Source of the DNA: BPGX01 sp037447455 | GTDB taxonomy: Bacteria; Bacteroidota; Bacteroidia; B-17B0; Aurantibacillaceae | Length of the DNA: 64,000 nucleotides | Direction: 5' to 3' | Assembly: GCA_037447455.1 (NCBI GenBank) | Contig: JBBIGQ010000013.1 | Coordinates: 1-64,000, forward strand | Shown: one piece after another, positions 36,694-45,420 of the stretch | Layout: the number at the start of each line of letters is the position of its first letter | Position numbering within the stretch: position 1 is the first letter of the stretch | The notes under the pieces: generated by a model | Seen by the model: the letters and a program-made list of their open reading frames with translations, nothing else | What the model was told of the DNA's origin: nothing | Databases searched by the model: none | Made by a program: the position numbers and the translations under genes

Positions 36694-37560
36694 TTATTTA
36701 GTTTTCAATAAATTTAAAAGATATTGTCCATAGCCACTTTTGAGAAGTGGTTGGGCTAATTTTTCTAATTGTTCAGCATTGATATAACCCATATTATACG
36801 CTACCTCTTCAATACATCCAATTTTGAGTCCCTGCCTTTCTTCAATGGTTTGCACAAATAATCCTGCTTGCATTAATGAAGCAAACGTACCGGTGTCCAG
36901 CCATGCCGTACCTCTTTCCATTACTTTGACTTTCAATTTTCCTCTACGCAGGTATTCTTTATTGACATCGGTGATTTCGTATTCTCCTCGTGCCGATGTT
37001 TTTAAGTTTTTAGCAATTTCAATCACAATATTGTCGTAAAAATATAAACCGGGAACAGCATAATTGGACTTAGGATTTTTCGGTTTTTCTTCAATAGAGA
37101 GGACATTCATATTTTTATCAAATTCTACCACACCATACCTTTCAGGATCACTGACGTGATAAGCAAAAATAATTCCGCCATCAGGATTATTGGATTGTTG
37201 AAGCATTCTTCCAAAGCCAGTGCCATAGAAGATATTATCGCCCAATATCAACGCCACTTTATCTTTTCCAATAAATTGTTCGCCAATAGTGAACGCTTGT
37301 GCTAGACCTTCTGGTTTTTCCTGAACGGCATAAGAAAATGAGCAAGCTAATTGGTTTCCTGTTCCAAGTAGTTTTTGAAACAAGGGCGTATCGTGAGGCG
37401 TAGAGATGATTAAAATTTCCCGAATACCCGCCATCATCAAAGCGGATAAAGGATAATAAATCATGGGTTTATCATACACAGGAATAATTTGCTTGCTAAT
37501 GGCTAAAGTCAATGGATGTAAGCGGGTGCCAGAACCACCGGCTAAAATAATTCCTTTCAT
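36694..37560 (-). CDS. rfbA: Glucose-1-phosphate thymidylyltransferase
   Basis: 288 aa, standard length. Makes dTDP-glucose, the first step towards dTDP-rhamnose and other deoxysugars. MKGIILAGGSGTRLHPLTLA (nucleotide loop), VYDKPMIYYPLSALMMAGI, LILGDNIFYG (metal-binding Asp) and RGTAWLDTGT are all intact. No rfbB, rfbC or rfbD is adjacent. Its stop abuts the convergent phosphatase stop with no intervening base. It is divergent from the glucosaminidase-glycosyltransferase operon. Confidence 0.94.
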   Translation of the reverse strand: MKGIILAGGSGTRLHPLTLAISKQIIPVYDKPMIYYPLSALMMAGIREILIISTPHDTPLFQKLLGTGNQLACSFSYAVQEKPEGLAQAFTIGEQFIGKDKVALILGDNIFYGTGFGRMLQQSNNPDGGIIFAYHVSDPERYGVVEFDKNMNVLSIEEKPKNPKSNYAVPGLYFYDNIVIEIAKNLKTSARGEYEITDVNKEYLRRGKLKVKVMERGTAWLDTGTFASLMQAGLFVQTIEERQGLKIGCIEEVAYNMGYINAEQLEKLAQPLLKSGYGQYLLNLLKTK

Positions 37561-37626
37561 GTTTTTTGTGCTAATATACAGAGTGTTGCTTTAAATTAAA
37601 AAATAAATTTTGTATCATTGCTGCAC

Positions 37627-38208
37627 ATGAGAACAAGAGGGTTTATATTATTTGTTTTTTTATTTCCATTTTTGATTTGTTCTCAAGTGTCTGAAAAAAT
37701 CAAACAATACATTCAGAACCATTCACATTTAGCAGTAATAGAGATGTATAAGTATAAGATACCAGCCAGCATCACCTTGGCACAGGCAATCATAGAAAGT
37801 GGTGCCGGTAAAAGTGATTTGGCCATCAATGCTAATAATCACTTTGGAATTAAATGTCATGCAGATTGGGAAGGACTGAATTATATTCAGGATGATGATG
37901 AAACTACCGAGTGTTTTCGGAAATATTTTTCTGTAGAAGAGTCATATAGAGATCATAGTTTGTTTATAATTAGTCGTCCACGATATAATTATTTGTTTAA
38001 TTTGCCGATTTATGATTACAAAGCATGGTGCTATGGTCTGAAAGAGTGTGGATATGCTACGCAAAAAGAATATTCGGAAAAACTTATTAATGTGATAGAA
38101 AAATATCAGTTGTATAAACTGGATCATTTATGGATTTACGATAGTGAAGAAGATGCCTTAATTGTATTGCCAACAGAATTACAAGCCATGTTCAATAAAA
38201 AAGGTTAA
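37627..38208 (+). CDS. Exported glucosaminidase-domain protein
   Basis: About 193 aa from the ATG at 37627; a TTG three codons upstream is unlikely. Signal peptide (ends LICSQ), then a GH73-type domain: KIPASITLAQAIIESGAGKS (catalytic Glu), LAINANNHFGIKCHADW, and the YATQKEYSEKLINVIEKY helix. Predicted N-acetylglucosaminidase acting on peptidoglycan. It starts an operon: the glycosyltransferase begins 4 bases after its stop. Confidence 0.88.
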   Translation: MRTRGFILFVFLFPFLICSQVSEKIKQYIQNHSHLAVIEMYKYKIPASITLAQAIIESGAGKSDLAINANNHFGIKCHADWEGLNYIQDDDETTECFRKYFSVEESYRDHSLFIISRPRYNYLFNLPIYDYKAWCYGLKECGYATQKEYSEKLINVIEKYQLYKLDHLWIYDSEEDALIVLPTELQAMFNKKG

Positions 38209-38212
38209 GCCA

Positions 38213-38857
38213 ATGGAAGTATCAGTTGTTATCACGGCGTATAATTATGATAAATATATTGAAAGATGTTTGAGAAGTGTGACGGATCAATCTTTAAATA
38301 AAAACTTATATGAAATTATTGTGGTGAATGATGGTAGTACAGATAAAACAAAAAAAATTTTGGAAAATTATGAAGATATAGTGAGAGTGTTTAATCTGGA
38401 AAGAAACAGAGGACTTTCTTATGCACGAAATTTTGGTATCAAAAAAGCTAAAGGACAATTTGTCGTATTTGTAGATGCCGATGATTATATTCAAAAAGAC
38501 ATGCTGATGATTCAAAAAACTTTTTTGACTGAAAATAATAAATTAGATGCTGTTTCTGTTGATTATTATTTAGTAGATGAACGGGGAACACACTTGGAAC
38601 ATGTAAATGCCGAAGAAAGACCGATTGCCTGCGGAATTATGTTTCGCAAGGACTTTTTATTTGATATAGGATTGTATGATGAAGAATTTTTAGCAAGAGA
38701 AGATGAGGATTTGAGAATACGTTTTTTGAAAAAGTATAAGAGCTACAATATCATTCTGCCTTTATATCGCTATCGTATGCACGATAGCAATTTAACAAAG
38801 GATAAAGAGAAGATGGAGAGATTTAAAAATAAGTTGAAATGGAAGCACAAACGTTGA
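38213..38857 (+). CDS. Family 2 glycosyltransferase
   Basis: 214 aa from the ATG at 38213; an upstream in-frame start at 38162 would overlap the glucosaminidase and only add residues before the conserved strand. EVSVVITAYNYDKYIERCLR, VVNDGSTDKT and VDADDYIQ (DxD-type metal site) are typical of the GT-A fold. Short for a GT2, with an EDEDLRIRF acid motif near the C-terminus that replaces the usual ED. Probably transfers a sugar to a surface glycan; donor unknown. Overlaps the GNAT gene by 19 bp. Confidence 0.87.
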   Translation: MEVSVVITAYNYDKYIERCLRSVTDQSLNKNLYEIIVVNDGSTDKTKKILENYEDIVRVFNLERNRGLSYARNFGIKKAKGQFVVFVDADDYIQKDMLMIQKTFLTENNKLDAVSVDYYLVDERGTHLEHVNAEERPIACGIMFRKDFLFDIGLYDEEFLAREDEDLRIRFLKKYKSYNIILPLYRYRMHDSNLTKDKEKMERFKNKLKWKHKR

Positions 38858-39381
38858 GATTAATGGGAGAAAGATTGTATTTAAGACCTGTTTCAGAAGA
38901 GGATGTTACACAAGAATATTTTGATTGGCTTAATAATCCACTCATAAATGCAGGACTTGTCAAAGATTTTTATACATGGAATGAAATAACAGAATATGTA
39001 AAAGTAAAATCAAAAGCCCCTAATTGTTATTTTTTTGCGATAGTTACGAAGGGTAGTAATAAGATGATTGGAACTATCAAATTAGATAGTTGGGATAAAA
39101 GCGCCCAAAATATGGAATTAGGCATTATGATTGGAGATACTAATTTTCATGGTAAGGGTTATGGTGAAGAGGCGTGCAAGCTTTTGTTGAATTTTGGATT
39201 CAATGAGTTGAATTTAAAGAAAATTTGGTTAGCAGTTTATGAATCTAATTTACCTGCTATTTGTTTATATGAAAAATTAGGATTTCGTGTAGAGGGGATT
39301 CAACGTAAACATATTCGTAAGCAGGACAAACTCTATGATAAATATCTAATGGCCATATTTAAAGAAGATTTTGCGTCATGA
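38839..39381 (+). CDS. GNAT-family N-acetyltransferase (RimJ/RimL-like)
   Basis: 180 aa. RLYLRPVSEEDVTQEYFDWL at the start and GIMIGDTNFHGKGYGEEACK (acetyl-CoA pyrophosphate loop) plus LAVYESNLPAICLYEKLGF are the GNAT motifs. In polysaccharide loci this subfamily (PseH/legionaminate-type) acetylates amino groups on nucleotide sugars. Sitting between a glycosyltransferase and an SpsF-like gene, overlapping both (19 bp and 4 bp), it is best read as an amino-sugar acetyltransferase rather than a ribosomal one; this is a context argument. Confidence 0.87.
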   Translation: MEAQTLRLMGERLYLRPVSEEDVTQEYFDWLNNPLINAGLVKDFYTWNEITEYVKVKSKAPNCYFFAIVTKGSNKMIGTIKLDSWDKSAQNMELGIMIGDTNFHGKGYGEEACKLLLNFGFNELNLKKIWLAVYESNLPAICLYEKLGFRVEGIQRKHIRKQDKLYDKYLMAIFKEDFAS

Positions 39382-40139
39382 AAATACTTATCCTACAAGC
39401 CAGAATGGGCTCTACGCGTTTGCCAGGCAAGGTCTTGAAGCCCATCGTTGAGAATATTCCTTCTTTGTTTTTACAATGGGAAAGAATTTCTCCTTCACAA
39501 AAAATTGACAAAATAGTCGTAGCCACTTCTGATTTGTCGCAAGACGATGTGATAGAAACTCATTGCCATCAATGGCAAATACCAGTATTTCGTGGAGATG
39601 AACAAAATGTTCTAAAACGTTTTTACGACGCTGCTTGTTTGTTTCAGGCAACTACTGTTGTACGAATCACTGCCGATTGTCCGCTGCATCATTACAAAGT
39701 AATAGATTGGTGTGTGGAACAATTTGAAAAACGCAAGGTAGATTATTTTTCAAATTCAAATGAACCACCTGTTTTAGAAGATGGCTGGGATACAGAAGTT
39801 TTTTCTTTTAAAGCATTGGAAGATGCTTATTTTCAGGCAACAAAAAATTTTGAGAAGGAACACGTAACACCTTATATTAAACAATCCGGAAAATTTAAGT
39901 GCCATTTTGAAAAATATCTTTCAGGAAATGATCAAAACTTCAAACTTTCGTTGGATAATGAAAATGACTATAAACTGATACAAAAAATTTTTCAACACTT
40001 TTATCCTAATTTATTATTTGAAGTACAAGATGTAGTGGCAGTATTGCGGCAATATCCACAATGGTTGGAAATTAATAAAAACAGCGTTATTAATGAAGGA
40101 TACATCAAAAGTATCCGAAATGAAAATAGTACGAATTAA
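39378..40139 (+). CDS. SpsF-like nucleotidyltransferase (CMP-sugar synthetase family)
   Basis: 253 aa. ILILQARMGSTRLPGKVLKP is the signature nucleotide loop of the SpsF/acylneuraminate cytidylyltransferase group; VVATSDLSQDD, VFRGDEQNVLKRFYDAA and VVRITADCPL follow in order. These enzymes activate nonulosonate-like sugars with CMP (inferred for SpsF of Bacillus). Last gene of the glucosaminidase-GT2-GNAT-SpsF operon, ended by a clear terminator. Its biosynthetic partners, a NeuB-like synthase, an SDR and an aminotransferase, lie 8 kb downstream at 48503-51744. Confidence 0.85.
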   Translation: MKILILQARMGSTRLPGKVLKPIVENIPSLFLQWERISPSQKIDKIVVATSDLSQDDVIETHCHQWQIPVFRGDEQNVLKRFYDAACLFQATTVVRITADCPLHHYKVIDWCVEQFEKRKVDYFSNSNEPPVLEDGWDTEVFSFKALEDAYFQATKNFEKEHVTPYIKQSGKFKCHFEKYLSGNDQNFKLSLDNENDYKLIQKIFQHFYPNLLFEVQDVVAVLRQYPQWLEINKNSVINEGYIKSIRNENSTN

Positions 40140-40165
40140 AAAAGCCCCAATCTGGAGCTTTTTTT
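40139..40165. terminator. Bidirectional intrinsic terminator
   Basis: AAAAAGCCCCA / TGGAGCTTTTT stem with one C.A mismatch and a 3-base loop (ATC), followed by a run of T and preceded by a run of A, so it can act on both strands. It closes the SpsF operon (plus) and, from the other side, the RRM protein gene that ends at 40197. Confidence 0.8.
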
Positions 40166-40196
40166 AGTTTGTCTTTAAGTTTCAGTGAGATAGCGT

Positions 40197-40463
40197 TTAT
40201 TCAAAAGCAGAAGTGGAGTTTTCTTTTCCTCTGGCTTGTGAAACAATGAGTGGCCTTTCAAAATGCACATAACCATTCAGTGATTCAATGGCTTTGAGTG
40301 CTTCTTCATTGTTTGGCATTTCTACAAAACCGTAGCCCTTGCTTTTTTGAGTGTCGCGGTCTTTCACGATTTTTACTCGTTCTACTGTGCCATATTGAGA
40401 AAATAGTTCTCTCAAGGCATTTTCTCTTACTTTAAAGCTGATGTTGCTTACAAAAATGTTCAT
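40197..40463 (-). CDS. RRM-type RNA-binding protein
   Basis: 88 aa from the ATG at 40463; an in-frame ATG at 40481 lies inside the -7 box region of its promoter and is unlikely. A single RNA recognition motif: MNIFVSNISFKVRENAL contains the RNP2 strand and SKGYGFVEMPNNEEA the RNP1 motif with its aromatic residues. Small RRM proteins are common in Bacteroidota and bind single-stranded, often pyrimidine-rich RNA, affecting mRNA and small RNA levels. Transcribed alone from a strong consensus promoter. Confidence 0.93.
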   Translation of the reverse strand: MNIFVSNISFKVRENALRELFSQYGTVERVKIVKDRDTQKSKGYGFVEMPNNEEALKAIESLNGYVHFERPLIVSQARGKENSTSAFE

Positions 40464-40478
40464 ATTTGTACTTTTTTG

Positions 40479-40509
40479 CAAAAATACAAAAAGTAATTTA
40501 ATCTAACAA
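40479..40509 (-). promoter_or_regulatory. Promoter for the RRM protein
   Basis: Minus strand: TTG (within TTTG) at 40509-40507, 20-base spacer, TATTTTTG at 40486-40479. Full consensus match; the ATG at 40463 is 16 bases downstream of the -7 box, giving a very short leader. Confidence 0.7.
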
Positions 40510-40549
40510 AATAAATTTTTTATTTGTTAAAAAATAAAATTTATCTCAA

Positions 40550-41317
40550 CTAATTAAAATGAAAAATTTCTAATGTGTTTTGATAAATTTTTGTTATTAA
40601 CAGGTCGCTTGGCATATTTTTTATTTCTGAGAGTTTTTCCAATACATATTGAATATATGCGGGTTCGTTTCGTTTGCCTCTGTAAGGGGCTGGTGCCAAA
40701 TAGGGGGCATCGGTTTCTAATACGATATGTTCTATATTGATGGTTTGAAGGACTTCTGGTAAAGGTGATTTTTTGAAGGTAAGAACACCACCTATTCCTA
40801 ATTTAAATGTTCCATAACTCAATACTTTGTCCGCCTGGTCCTTTGTTCCTGTAAAACAATGAAAAATACCACGTGGAAGTTTTTTTAAACTATCTAAAAC
40901 TTCAAATATTTCATTAAAAGATTCTCTGCAATGTATAGAAACGGGATAATCATATTCTACTGCCCATTCCAATTGTGTCTTGAAGGCCAATTTTTGTTCA
41001 TTAATAAATGTTTTATCCCAATACAGGTCCAGACCAATTTCTCCAATCCCAATGAACTTTCTTTTTTTGAGTTCATTTTCTACAATATTTAACTCCTCTC
41101 TAAAGTTTTCTTTTACACTGGTAGGATGCAAGCCCATCATAGCCAAACAAATGGTAGGGTAATCTTGTTCAGTTTTATATAATCTGGAAATTGTAGTGCT
41201 ATCAATATTGGGCAATAGAATTTTTTTTACACCTATATTGATTGCTTTTTGTATGCATTCGTATCGGTCAGCATCAAACTCTTCTGAAAACAAATGACAA
41301 TGAGTATCAATTAACAT
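40550..41317 (-). CDS. TatD-family metal-dependent hydrolase
   Basis: 255 aa. MLIDTHCHLF (HxH), GEIGLDLYWD (Glu ligand), VSIHCRES (His) and LETDAPYLAP (Asp) give the full metal site of the TatD family, which includes 3'-5' DNA exonucleases and D-aminoacyl-tRNA deacylase-like enzymes. PYRGKRNEP is also conserved. Molecular role in this organism is not specified by context. Separate from neighbours by 68-76 bp. Confidence 0.92.
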   Translation of the reverse strand: MLIDTHCHLFSEEFDADRYECIQKAINIGVKKILLPNIDSTTISRLYKTEQDYPTICLAMMGLHPTSVKENFREELNIVENELKKRKFIGIGEIGLDLYWDKTFINEQKLAFKTQLEWAVEYDYPVSIHCRESFNEIFEVLDSLKKLPRGIFHCFTGTKDQADKVLSYGTFKLGIGGVLTFKKSPLPEVLQTINIEHIVLETDAPYLAPAPYRGKRNEPAYIQYVLEKLSEIKNMPSDLLITKIYQNTLEIFHFN

Positions 41318-41393
41318 AGACAGAAATAAATTTATTCACCTAAAACGTTTGAAATAAAAACTAACTATAATGCATCCTGAACCTGGTAATGCT

Positions 41394-42506
41394 TTAATAT
41401 TGCAGTCCTAATATCGTTTTCAATTTATTAATTTGTGTATTCCACCACAGTTTATTACTTTCTAATTCGTTGGGGTCAGAAAAATCGGTAACATAGAGCA
41501 TCACATCGCCTGTCAGAAAATTTTTCTGTATGTTAAATTCAAAATAACTCCCATCATTTTTATCTACCCATTGAAATCTAACCAATGTATTGCGTTCCTG
41601 TTTCACTAATCTGGCTTGTTGAGGTACACCGTTCCACACAAATGTATAGATACCGTTACGAATGTTGACATCATCACAAAACCATTCGGATAGTTCAATA
41701 GGGTCGGTTAAAAATTTATAGAGCAGTTCAGGTGCTGTTTTACAGGAAAACTCTAAGGTGTATTTGCCGGGCGGTTCTGGTATATCCTGAGATGTACGTG
41801 CATATACGGAAGATAAGTCATCGGACAAGCTGTCGCTGAATACCGTACTTTCAGAGGGTTTAATAGTTTGTGGGAGAAGGTCATTTTCTTTCTCAGTTTC
41901 TTTCATAATTTGTTCAATCGTAATTTTTTCTTTAGTTTCGTTTTTGGGTATGGACGAATGTTTTTCTTTTGCCGTTAGATGCTGAGATTTGGGGGAGGGA
42001 ACTGTTTTTGATTCTGATTTTTTTTGTAAGGGTTTTTGTTGGGGAGGGCTTTTTTGATTAATTTTTGCTTTTCTGGCGGCATCGGCTTTTGTAAGTTTTA
42101 CTTTTTTAGTGCTTTTGGTCGATGTGTTTGCTTTGGTTTGTTTAGAAACAGTTGATTTAGTTTTTTTTACAGATGCTTTTTTTACATCTGTCTTTTTTGA
42201 AACTTTAGTTGTCTTTTTAATTTTAGATTGAGGTTTCTTCGGTGATGATTTTTTTTGTGTAGATAATTTTATGGCTGCTTGAGAACGTTTCTTTTTTTGA
42301 GCAGTAACACGCTTTTTATTTTTACTTAAACGCTTAGAGGTCTGTTTTTTATTTGGAGATTTTGTTTTTTGGACAGACGGCTTTTGTGCCAATTTCCTCT
42401 TAACTTTTTTAGCTGGTTTAGAGGGCTTTGTTTTACTTTTTTTCAATGACGTTTTTTTTGCATTTTTTTTCGCACGTGGTGAAACTTTGTTCTTTTTAGC
42501 CGCCAT
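41394..42506 (-). CDS. START-like (SRPBCC) domain protein with a long histone-like basic tail
   Basis: 370 aa in two unlike parts. Residues ~1-165 are almost entirely Lys, Ser, Thr, Pro, Ala and Arg (about 40% Lys by eye), like histone H1 tails or bacterial HU-tail/Hc1 proteins; ~165-245 is an acidic-polar linker. Residues ~248-370 (YTLEFSCKTAPELLYKFL, LSEWFCDDVNIRNGIYTFVW, SYFEFNIQKNFLTGDVMLYV) form the START-like domain found in nearly all Bacteroidota as a free ~125-aa protein. The tail probably binds DNA or RNA (inference). The fusion is unusual among the family members I know. Low-complexity DNA here is prone to length change. Confidence 0.85.
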   Translation of the reverse strand: MAAKKNKVSPRAKKNAKKTSLKKSKTKPSKPAKKVKRKLAQKPSVQKTKSPNKKQTSKRLSKNKKRVTAQKKKRSQAAIKLSTQKKSSPKKPQSKIKKTTKVSKKTDVKKASVKKTKSTVSKQTKANTSTKSTKKVKLTKADAARKAKINQKSPPQQKPLQKKSESKTVPSPKSQHLTAKEKHSSIPKNETKEKITIEQIMKETEKENDLLPQTIKPSESTVFSDSLSDDLSSVYARTSQDIPEPPGKYTLEFSCKTAPELLYKFLTDPIELSEWFCDDVNIRNGIYTFVWNGVPQQARLVKQERNTLVRFQWVDKNDGSYFEFNIQKNFLTGDVMLYVTDFSDPNELESNKLWWNTQINKLKTILGLQY

Positions 42507-42574
42507 AAAATTTTTGGCAAAATATACCCACTAAAATTCTTTTTTCAAACATAGAATCTTAAATTTAACATATT

Positions 42575-45349
42575 TTAACTTTTCACTAAAATTTTTTTAT
42601 TCAGGAAGTTTGCCGTGTGGCTGTTAACGCTCAAAAAATTATCTATTGGTCCTTGATATAGAACATAGCCACCATTTTTTCCTCCTTCGGGGCCAAGGTC
42701 TATAATCCAATCCGCATTTTTGATAATATCGAGTTGGTGTTCAATTATAATAATAGTATGACCGCGCGTTACCAGTAAATTCAGTGCTTTCATTAAAATG
42801 TCAATGTCATAAAAATGCAGGCCGGTGGAGGGTTCGTCTAAAATGAAAAGCGAAGGGGCGGCTTTTATATCTTGCAAAAATGTAGCAATTTTTAACCGTT
42901 GTAATTCACCGCCGCTCATCTTTGAAGTACTTTGTCCCATTGATATATAACCTAATCCAACTGACCGAAGGATATCAAGAGTTTTTAGTATTTTGGCCTC
43001 TATCTCCGGGAAAATTTTTTCTTTTTGGAAAAGTTCATACGCCTGATTTATTGTGGTATTAAGTACATCGCTAATAGAGTGACCGGCATATTTGACTTGC
43101 AAAACTTCGTCTTTGAATCGTTGTCCGTGGCATTCATCACATGTCATTTCAATATCGGCCATAAATTGCATAGGTATTCGGATAATCCCTTCCCCTTCGC
43201 ATTTTTCGCATCTGCCTCCATACGTGTTAAAAGAAAAATGAGAAGGGTCAAAGTAAAAGCCCTGTAATTTTGAGTATTTTGAAAATAATAAACGAATATC
43301 GTCATAAACTTTTGTATAGGTGGCGCAGTTACTTCGTGTAGAGGTGCTAACAGAATGTTGGCTGATGTAGTGAAGTTGTTTTATTTTGTGAATGACACCT
43401 GAAACTTTTGAAGAATTTTTGTTATGAATGATAATTTGTTCAATTTCTGGTATGAGTTCTTCTTCTACCAGTGTAGATTTCCCTGAACCAGAAACGCCTG
43501 TTATACAGGTAATGGCATTAAAAGGAAATTGAATGGATATGTTTTTTAAGTTATTTGAACAGGCATTAGAAAGATGAATAAATTCAAAATGCTGACGTGA
43601 AAAGGAAGAAAGGTTTACTGTTTTTCTTTTGAACAGATAATCTGCGGTCAAAGAATTGGTTGCATTTTCCATTTCCTGAATTGTTCCTTGAAAAACAATG
43701 TGTCCGCCATCGTTTCCTGCTTTAGGTCCTAAGTCGATTATCCAATCGGCATTTTTCATCACTTCTTCATCATGTTCTACCAATACGACTGTATTTCCTT
43801 CCTCTCTTAATTTTTTGAGAGCACTTATCAGTCGTGCGGTGTCTCTTGGATGTAAGCCGGTAGTTGGCTCATCTAAAATATATATGCTGCCCACTAAACT
43901 GCTGCCTAATGCAGTGGTTAAGTATACTCTTTGGGTTTCTCCGCCACTTAAAGTGCGCATTTCTCTGTTGAGTGTCAGATAGGGCAAGCCCACATCGCAT
44001 AAAAATTCCAGACGATGAATAATTTCTTCCAAAAGTTTTTGGACGGCTTCTTTATGAGGAATTTTTTGAATGGCTTCGGATTGAAAGAAATTCAGAAGTT
44101 CATCTACAGGCATTTCTACAAAATCGGCGATGGTTTTGTTCAATACTTTTATGTAGAGTGCTTCTTTTCTAAGCCGTGAACCTAAGCAAGTATTACATAG
44201 TTTTTGAGATTTTAAGTACGAAAGAGATAATTCATTATCATGAAAATGGTGAAAGTATATTGCTTCATAGTTCTTCAAAAGATAATAAATTCCTGGAGTG
44301 GATGAATTTCCATACCATATTGCTTCCAATTCTTCTGATGATAGTTTATGATAGGGTTTAGATACTATATGGGGAAATTGTTGTTTTAACGCTTTAATAT
44401 TATCCATTAAACTATAGGGTATTTTTAATGCAGAAAGCAGGGGGATGGTTTTATTACTAAATACTTTATCTGGATCAAAGTCAAATACTCGTCCTGTTCC
44501 TTTACATGTGGGGCATATTCCGTATGGATTGTTGAAAGCAAAAAGTTGTGGAGTAGGTTCTTCAAATGTAATACCATCGGCTTCTAAAACATTACTGAAT
44601 AGGTGAAAATCCCAGTCATCATTTATTTGACTGATGATGTAACAGGTACCATTGCCTTGATGGTAAGCGGTTTCAATACTATCTATCAGCCGTGATTGTG
44701 TATCTTCGTCTATATCTGATGAAGGTGTATAGCGATCAATAATTAAAAAACAATGTTCAATTTTTTTAGGTAAAGTATTTATGGCATCTGCAATTTTTAC
44801 GATTTGATAATTTATTAAAACACGGGAAAAGCCGGATTGGGAGAGTGTTTCTAGATCTTTTTTCAGATGCGATGAAATAGCAACAGCATTTGCAATGAAT
44901 ACATGTTTGGAAGGGGAAAGAGTGTGTATAAATTTCAGAACATCTTCCGGATAATGTCGCTTGATTTCTTTTCCGGTGACGGGGTGTACTATCACACCTA
45001 ATCGGGCAAACAATACACGCAGATAATCATAAATTTCGGTAGCAGTACCGACCGTACTACGTGGATTGTTAGAGGAAGTATTTTGTTCTAATGCTATGCA
45101 GGGAGAGAGTCCTTTAATGTAATCTACTGGTGGTTTGGGAAGTCGTTCTACAAATTGTCGGGCATAAGATGATAAGCTTTCAATGTAGCGTCTGTTGCCT
45201 TCGGCATAGAGTGTATCGTAGGCAAGCGATGTTTTTCCAGAACCAGAAACACCTGTGATAACGACTAATTTATGATGTGGGATGCTTACGTCAATACCTT
45301 TCAGGTTGTGTGTGTGCGCGTTTTTTATGTGAATATACCTTTCTTCCAT
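42575..45349 (-). CDS. uvrA: Excinuclease ABC subunit A
   Basis: 924 aa. Damage-recognition ATPase of nucleotide excision repair. Two ABC modules: Walker A GVSGSGKTSL (~33-42) and GVSGSGKSTL (~620), signatures TLSGGETQRVYL and MSGGELQRLKIA, Walker B ILDEPTTGLH and ILDEPSTGLH. Zinc-type CxxC pairs are CPTCKGTG/CNTCLGSR in the first half and CEKCEGEG/CDECHGQR in the second. The UvrB-binding insert is present (VLINYQIVKI region), but the CPxCG motif that opens it in many UvrAs reads HPVTGKE, as in other Bacteroidota. A minus-strand -7 box TAAATTTG lies at 45374-45367. Confidence 0.93.
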   Translation of the reverse strand: MEERYIHIKNAHTHNLKGIDVSIPHHKLVVITGVSGSGKTSLAYDTLYAEGNRRYIESLSSYARQFVERLPKPPVDYIKGLSPCIALEQNTSSNNPRSTVGTATEIYDYLRVLFARLGVIVHPVTGKEIKRHYPEDVLKFIHTLSPSKHVFIANAVAISSHLKKDLETLSQSGFSRVLINYQIVKIADAINTLPKKIEHCFLIIDRYTPSSDIDEDTQSRLIDSIETAYHQGNGTCYIISQINDDWDFHLFSNVLEADGITFEEPTPQLFAFNNPYGICPTCKGTGRVFDFDPDKVFSNKTIPLLSALKIPYSLMDNIKALKQQFPHIVSKPYHKLSSEELEAIWYGNSSTPGIYYLLKNYEAIYFHHFHDNELSLSYLKSQKLCNTCLGSRLRKEALYIKVLNKTIADFVEMPVDELLNFFQSEAIQKIPHKEAVQKLLEEIIHRLEFLCDVGLPYLTLNREMRTLSGGETQRVYLTTALGSSLVGSIYILDEPTTGLHPRDTARLISALKKLREEGNTVVLVEHDEEVMKNADWIIDLGPKAGNDGGHIVFQGTIQEMENATNSLTADYLFKRKTVNLSSFSRQHFEFIHLSNACSNNLKNISIQFPFNAITCITGVSGSGKSTLVEEELIPEIEQIIIHNKNSSKVSGVIHKIKQLHYISQHSVSTSTRSNCATYTKVYDDIRLLFSKYSKLQGFYFDPSHFSFNTYGGRCEKCEGEGIIRIPMQFMADIEMTCDECHGQRFKDEVLQVKYAGHSISDVLNTTINQAYELFQKEKIFPEIEAKILKTLDILRSVGLGYISMGQSTSKMSGGELQRLKIATFLQDIKAAPSLFILDEPSTGLHFYDIDILMKALNLLVTRGHTIIIIEHQLDIIKNADWIIDLGPEGGKNGGYVLYQGPIDNFLSVNSHTANFLNKKILVKS

Positions 45350-45420
45350 AAGTAAAAAACTATGTGCAAATTTACAACATTAACAAGGAAGCTAATTGTT
45401 TTTTTTGTAAAATTGTGCGA

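Noticed and set aside
40465..40490. TTTTTGCAAAAA palindrome upstream of the RRM gene
   Set aside because: It coincides with the -7 box and A/T runs; I see no reason to call a separate operator.
41394..42506. Considered whether the lysine-rich part is a separate histone-like gene
   Set aside because: The reading frame is continuous through the linker into the START-like domain and no internal stop or start with upstream signals is evident.
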